Assembly (NCBI GenBank): GCA_021647585.1
Contig: JAKIUK010000102.1
Span: 1-9,587, forward strand
DNA from: Methylococcaceae bacterium
GTDB lineage: Bacteria > Pseudomonadota > Gammaproteobacteria > Methylococcales > Methylomonadaceae
Reading direction: 5' to 3'
Length of the DNA: 9,587 bases
Every line of letters starts with the position of its first letter. Positions within the stretch are counted from its first letter, which is position 1. Made by a program: the position numbers and the translations under genes. Under the pieces are notes generated by a model. That model worked only from the letters and a program-made list of their open reading frames with translations, ran no database searches and was not told the origin of the DNA. Below, one piece after another: positions 5,337 to 9,587 of this stretch.

Positions 5337-8300
5337 CTACTGTCTGTCGCTTATTATAGTTGAGCTATTTGTTGTCTTTTTTTCCGCCCACAAGCCATTA
5401 CTGGAAAAACAGCTCCATCCCCATTTTAACCAGTTTAATAATGACACCGCTAACCATAAAGACCAAAGCAACATTAATAGTCGATAAGTCATCAGTGGAA
5501 CTGAGATAATTGTTGCCGTTGGTAATAGTTCAGTATTTCTATCCTGAAACCAGTTTAGCTCAAACGCGGATGACTGATTACCCGCAATTTGCATATCCGG
5601 CGAACCTAAAAGTCCCTGCTGCACGGCAACAAAAAGTAATAATAATGAAGTAAATGTTAACAGGGCTAAGCCAATTTGCACAATGTTGAAATATTTGGGA
5701 TTAGTTACCTCCTTAGTAGCCCTTAAGCCCAGTGCAATTAACCAGATTACGACACACATTGCTGATTCAACAGAAATTTGACTTAAACCTATCAATAGCA
5801 AGAACCAATGCCAATGTTTCAAAGGTGTTATCTTTATTTTTCCTAAGCCGATAGCGAGTATCATAATGACTATCAGCACTCCCCAAAATAACACTGCGGG
5901 GCCAAATTTTGGTCCTGAAGTAAATAGTACCCATCTATCTTGGCCTAAGATTAGTTTTAAATGGTTGTTGACACTGGAAATCCCCAAATTAACCGTCGGG
6001 GTGGTAAATAAACTGCTCTGTTCTTGTAGAGTATGCCAAACCAATGTTATATCTTGTTTGCCTGGTTTAATGGGTAATGTAACTTGAGTACCTTGTTGGC
6101 GTATAGGTTGAGTCTGTCCATTTATCTTGACGAATTGTAATTCAGCTTGTTTAGGTAATGACAATGTATGTTGGGTCGCTTTTGAGCTTCTAAGCAGTAT
6201 TTGTAGTTTATTCTCAACGGAACGCTTGCCAGGATTTATTTGTAATTCAGTTTTATCAATAGTTAAAGTAGAGCCTTTGACAGCTTCTGGCCGTGTAATT
6301 ATCAAGCGTACACTTTCGCCTGGCCAGGGGCGCCATTCAGGTAACCACCTACCATGGTCTTGATGGTGGACGACAGAAAGTCCCGAACTTTGTAGATGCC
6401 ATATTGGACTGATATCTGCACGCCAAACTTCTGTCCATAACTCAGTATCGGCTGCTATCAGGTCAATATAAGGTGATTTTTTGAGAACCGACTCCCATTG
6501 CAGGCTATTTTGTCTGGATGACAAGTTCACGACTACATGCTTGTCTTTGATTCGAACATTTTCCGTAGTCACTGATTCATCATTCAGCAATGGGAATCTG
6601 ATGGCCAATGCTGAATCATTATTGAAGACACGAATAACCCGGGTAATAATGCGCCAATCCAGTCCTAGTTTTAGTGTCCTTTCGACTCTAATAAATGCAG
6701 GCAAAATGCCTGGATCAAGTTTTTGTGAGGTTGCTTGCAATTGCTGAACTGTTTTCAGACGAGAAAGTATTAGCTGGTTATCAGTTTGGCCGTTTTTGTG
6801 TACTCCTTCAATAGTCCATCCCTTAGCTGAAATAGTTGTTCTATGCGGTTTTAAAATTAAAGGTAAAGAAAATTTGTTATGAACAGGGTTAATACCTTGC
6901 ATGGTAACTGTATGTACACCGCTATTCAAGTTAAGCCACAACTCTCCATTAGCATTTCGTATTATTGCTTGTGCAGGTTTTCCATTAACCAGTACTTGAT
7001 TAGGAAGCCACTGTTTCTGCTTGGCAGGCAGTGGAATAGAAACAGCCTGTTGTGTATGGACTTGCATACTAATGCTCAGGTCATTTGAGGTGATAGTCAA
7101 ATTCATGGAAGATATCTGGGCACAAACGGGCAAACAGTCAGGTGCTTGCAATAACCGGCTTTTAAGTTCATCCAGTAAGGTTTGATCAGGAAAAGCTGCC
7201 TGCACATCATCAATGGGTATGCTTAATAATGGAATTAGTAGAATTCCATTAATTAGAGACTTGGGAAAGGTAAATTTTTTATTGACTAAATCAAATATTA
7301 ACAGTGATAAAATCAGTATCAGTATGACTCTTAAGAAATTTAACAGCATCGATAGTGTAGGCGATAAATACCAGAATCTGACTTGTTGCAGCTCATCTAC
7401 AGAACCATTCCAGGACAACTGAATTTTTTTCCATTGCCATTGAGGTAAACCAGGTCCTGTTTGTATGTTGGCATCAGGATCAATGCGCTCGGGTGCAAAA
7501 GGTTTTTTAATCTTTTGTGTAGTTTCAATAGTCATGCTGCTGATTTCCCTATGCATTTTAGAAGCCGGTCTAACCATATGTTGTTCTTTTTCTAAGAGTT
7601 TCATTGTTTGATCACCTTCTTCTTCGAATTGGGCCTCCTGTTCAATATAATGAGCTGATGAAATATTTTGCCATTGCCTTTCCAGTTGCGGATATAAACC
7701 GATTCTGACTTGTGAAACAATAAATGGAATAGCAATGACCACCAAGGAAAACCAGCAGATATTCCGATACCATTTCAGTACTTGTTGAAATTCCCCTGTG
7801 GGCAACACTCTGATTAATGCGATAGCCGCCAGAATATTCAACCAGATATAATGGGGCGCTCCAGGTTCATGCCAACATATTGCCAAAGTGGTTAAAGCAA
7901 AAAAACCCCAATAAATATTCCATAGTTGACTGATTGCCAGAGCCGCAATCAATACCAGAAATAAGTCCAATAGAGTCCATTGTGAGATCCAGCTATTGGG
8001 ATCATTATCTACACCACTGGCCGCCAGTAAACGCCAGCCAGGAGGAATATTTAGTTCTGCTCTAACCTGCTGAAAATTTTGTTCCCAGCCGACTGCGCTT
8101 ATATTGGAAATGTTTCCATTAATACGGCTATCAGCCTTCAGCTTGAGAGTACCTTTCCTTACTTCCACGCCCTGCTTACGAGTATCTATAGATGTGGTGA
8201 CTAATTGATTTTGTCCATTGAGTTTAACTTGACCTACACTTGTTTCAGGTAATGCATTCAGTCGCCAGCCTTTGGTCATTTTTCCAGTGATGGTGTCTGC

Positions 8301-9395
8301 AACGGTATAAGCTTCTCCATTAAAATCCAGCCAGAGTTGTCGTTTTAAGCGTAATTGATTCGGTTCCGGTTCTGAGTCACCTCGTCTAATCACTTTAAAA
8401 TCCATGGTATCACCTTGTTTAACCAAGTAAGCGGGTAAACTTTTCCATTGTCTTGGCAGATTAGTCTGGCTAGGGTCTAGTGCCTTAAGGTTTTTGATTT
8501 CTACCAACCGATGGAATGGCAAAGCGTGAAAAGACCAGATTTCTGATTTCGGCCATTGCGTGTCAGCAACATTAAATGTCAGTTGAGTTAATAGATGAGG
8601 ATGTCTAGCCGTGAGTTCTATATGCCAACGACCCGGTCTAACCTGAACAAGCAGACTGCCATTGGGTTCAATCTTAGCAGGTAATGGACTTTTCAGTGAG
8701 ATAGGAATGAAGTTCGATAATAAGGCATGGGGTAAGCTAATTTCACGTTGATCACCGGAAACTTCTAATTCCAGGTATGTAACAAGCTGTAATGGTACAT
8801 CATCATAAACTTTTCTAAAAACCTGTAGACCTACCTTGTTTTCAACACTTTTAGGTTTGTTTTTGCCTATGTCACTTTCTTTTAGCCAAACCAGACCCTT
8901 TTTAATCATTGGATAGGAGATGACTTTATTATTAATTTTTAAATTTAACAGGCCTGTATCATAAGGAATTGCGATGCTTTCGGGTATTTGCTCCCAAAAA
9001 AAATCACCCTGGATTATATGCGCACCGGCTGCTAGCTTTAGTCCTGGTTTACCATGCCTATTCATTACTAATGCGGGCTTATTATTGACTGTTACATTTT
9101 GCGGCCAATTTTTTTTATTACCTGGTAAAAATATCCAGTCTTCCTTGTAGACTTGCCAATGACTAATAAATTGTGCCTGTTTTGGATTTAATTCTAACGA
9201 TAGATTCCCAGGCCAACTGCAACGCTTTTGCTGGAAATTATTATATAAAAAAGGACACTGGAATTTTTTTTCGTCTTGCAATACCCAGTTTACCCAGGGT
9301 TTAAGCAGGTCAGGGACGTTATCTTCAGTTAAAGGAGTTGCAGATACCACTGTAGACAAAATATAAAGCAGAAGGAAAAAGAAATAACGCAACAT
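5337..9395 (-). CDS. Large exported multi-pass membrane protein with duplicated halves, function unknown
   Basis: I do not recognise this 1352-residue protein. The ATG at 9395-9393 is chosen because AGGAA stands 7 bases upstream and the protein then opens with a clean signal peptide, MLRYFFFLLLYILSTVVSA, cut near residue 19. The frame stays open to 9497, but that extension reads into an insertion-sequence end. A large beta-rich, probably periplasmic region (20 to about 470) precedes four hydrophobic segments (about 474-492, 494-508, 515-531, 545-563), a charged Glu-rich loop and one more segment (680-704). The order then repeats: a hydrophobic stretch ending in VQAA (713-734), a beta-rich region, and hydrophobic segments at about 1163-1185, 1194-1225, 1237-1259 and 1298-1322. 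Paired landmarks are Cys47/59 with Cys754/758, VNNKPA 103-108 with VNGKPA 803-808, and the RPG turn at 253-255 with KPG at 1110-1112. No catalytic motif is apparent. An envelope structural or assembly role is possible but unsupported. Confidence 0.85.
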   Translation of the reverse strand: MLRYFFFLLLYILSTVVSATPLTEDNVPDLLKPWVNWVLQDEKKFQCPFLYNNFQQKRCSWPGNLSLELNPKQAQFISHWQVYKEDWIFLPGNKKNWPQNVTVNNKPALVMNRHGKPGLKLAAGAHIIQGDFFWEQIPESIAIPYDTGLLNLKINNKVISYPMIKKGLVWLKESDIGKNKPKSVENKVGLQVFRKVYDDVPLQLVTYLELEVSGDQREISLPHALLSNFIPISLKSPLPAKIEPNGSLLVQVRPGRWHIELTARHPHLLTQLTFNVADTQWPKSEIWSFHALPFHRLVEIKNLKALDPSQTNLPRQWKSLPAYLVKQGDTMDFKVIRRGDSEPEPNQLRLKRQLWLDFNGEAYTVADTITGKMTKGWRLNALPETSVGQVKLNGQNQLVTTSIDTRKQGVEVRKGTLKLKADSRINGNISNISAVGWEQNFQQVRAELNIPPGWRLLAASGVDNDPNSWISQWTLLDLFLVLIAALAISQLWNIYWGFFALTTLAICWHEPGAPHYIWLNILAAIALIRVLPTGEFQQVLKWYRNICWFSLVVIAIPFIVSQVRIGLYPQLERQWQNISSAHYIEQEAQFEEEGDQTMKLLEKEQHMVRPASKMHREISSMTIETTQKIKKPFAPERIDPDANIQTGPGLPQWQWKKIQLSWNGSVDELQQVRFWYLSPTLSMLLNFLRVILILILSLLIFDLVNKKFTFPKSLINGILLIPLLSIPIDDVQAAFPDQTLLDELKSRLLQAPDCLPVCAQISSMNLTITSNDLSISMQVHTQQAVSIPLPAKQKQWLPNQVLVNGKPAQAIIRNANGELWLNLNSGVHTVTMQGINPVHNKFSLPLILKPHRTTISAKGWTIEGVHKNGQTDNQLILSRLKTVQQLQATSQKLDPGILPAFIRVERTLKLGLDWRIITRVIRVFNNDSALAIRFPLLNDESVTTENVRIKDKHVVVNLSSRQNSLQWESVLKKSPYIDLIAADTELWTEVWRADISPIWHLQSSGLSVVHHQDHGRWLPEWRPWPGESVRLIITRPEAVKGSTLTIDKTELQINPGKRSVENKLQILLRSSKATQHTLSLPKQAELQFVKINGQTQPIRQQGTQVTLPIKPGKQDITLVWHTLQEQSSLFTTPTVNLGISSVNNHLKLILGQDRWVLFTSGPKFGPAVLFWGVLIVIMILAIGLGKIKITPLKHWHWFLLLIGLSQISVESAMCVVIWLIALGLRATKEVTNPKYFNIVQIGLALLTFTSLLLLFVAVQQGLLGSPDMQIAGNQSSAFELNWFQDRNTELLPTATIISVPLMTYRLLMLLWSLWLAVSLLNWLKWGWSCFSSNGLWAEKKTTNSSTIISDRQ

Positions 9396-9401
9396 AATCA
9401 A

Positions 9402-9406
9402 TTCCT
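9402..9406 (-). promoter_or_regulatory. Ribosome binding site fixing the start of the large membrane protein
   Basis: On the minus strand CCAGGAATTGATT precedes the ATG at 9395-9393, placing AGGA 7 bases from the start codon. Together with the signal peptide that follows, it argues for this start over the upstream ATG at 9497. Confidence 0.7.
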
Positions 9407-9426
9407 GGATAGGTTCGGTTAGTTCA

Positions 9427-9467
9427 ATTGTAGCCTTTATACAGAAAAAGCAGAAACTTACTGTCAA
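9427..9467 (-). promoter_or_regulatory. Possible hybrid promoter: -35 in the IS end, -10 in flanking DNA
   Basis: On the minus strand TTGACA (9467-9462) forms the tip of the IS end. Downstream are TATAAA (9441-9436, spacer 20 bp) and TACAAT (9432-9427, too far to pair with that -35). The -35 is perfect, but neither -10 has ideal spacing, so this is a candidate only. Confidence 0.3.
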
Positions 9468-9587
9468 CCCCAAGTAGAAATGTCCGCATTCCTGCAAAGT
9501 AGAAGTGTCCGCTTTTATGTTTTTCTAAAATTCCGAGCAATTATTTTTTATTGCCCCGCAGGGGTTTAATGGTTGCGCCTTACTTAG
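9462..9587. mobile_element. Terminus of an IS21-like insertion sequence, running off the right edge
   Basis: The putative tip TGTCAACCCC at 9462 is followed by two 16-bp direct repeats, AAGTAGAAATGTCCGC (9472-9487) and AAGTAGAAGTGTCCGC (9497-9512), 25 bp apart with one mismatch. Several short repeats just inside a TG-starting end are characteristic of IS21-type elements, so the element probably extends rightward out of the window. The transposase genes are not visible. Two short open stretches touch the edge: minus strand 9587-9525, ending in TAG, and plus strand from ATG 9569 behind AGGGG. Neither can be identified. Confidence 0.5.

Noticed and set aside
9396..9497. N-terminal extension of the large protein to the ATG at 9497
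   Set aside because: Those 34 codons read through the insertion-sequence terminal repeat. The inner ATG has a ribosome binding site and a proper signal peptide.
9472..9512. Short repeats as the start of a CRISPR array
   Set aside because: There are only two 16-bp units with a 9-bp gap, no further repeats and no cas genes. The arrangement fits an IS21-like end.

Overview
The window looks like part of a gammaproteobacterial chromosome. The reasons are AT-rich DNA, an Aer-type PAS/transducer pair, a CheC-like phosphatase, a Sec-type signal peptide on a very large membrane protein, and insertion-sequence ends at both margins. The mix of intergenic repeats would fit a methanotroph-like gammaproteobacterium, but that placement is a weak impression. 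No ribosomal or housekeeping gene is present to anchor it.

Layout. Positions 1-36 hold the first codons of a minus-strand gene that runs off the left edge, possibly an IS transposase. Positions 37-630 have no convincing gene but contain a 160-bp near-complete palindrome (189-348) and further small hairpins. A two-gene plus-strand operon follows: a CheC-family phosphatase (631-1248) and, 3 bp later, a soluble PAS-PAS histidine kinase (1252-2835). A second plus-strand pair is an Aer-like PAS protein (2943-3482) overlapping by one base a membrane-anchored methyl-accepting transducer with a C-terminal zinc-binding CZB domain (3482-4957). Together these two equal one Aer receptor cut between sensor and transmembrane part. 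Between this operon and the convergent gene beyond it lies a second copy of the palindromic repeat (5094-5258). A minus-strand gene of 1352 codons (5337-9395) encodes an exported multi-pass membrane protein that I do not recognise by name. It is built as two halves with the same layout, about 700 residues apart. Just upstream of it, from about 9462 to the right edge, is the terminus of an IS21-like element carrying a perfect TTGACA pointing into the gene.

How the genes may work together. The four plus-strand genes are signalling proteins: a redox/oxygen-type PAS input, a transducer that would feed a CheA kinase, a separate PAS histidine kinase, and a phosphatase for a CheY-type receiver. None of the usual core proteins (CheA, CheW, CheY, CheR, CheB) is encoded here, so all must act with partners elsewhere. 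No link between the signalling genes and the large membrane protein is visible beyond adjacency.

The observations most worth following up are the internal duplication of the large protein, the two long palindromic repeats with related flanks, the split Aer receptor, the CheC-kinase pair without a receiver, and the IS end that may supply a promoter.
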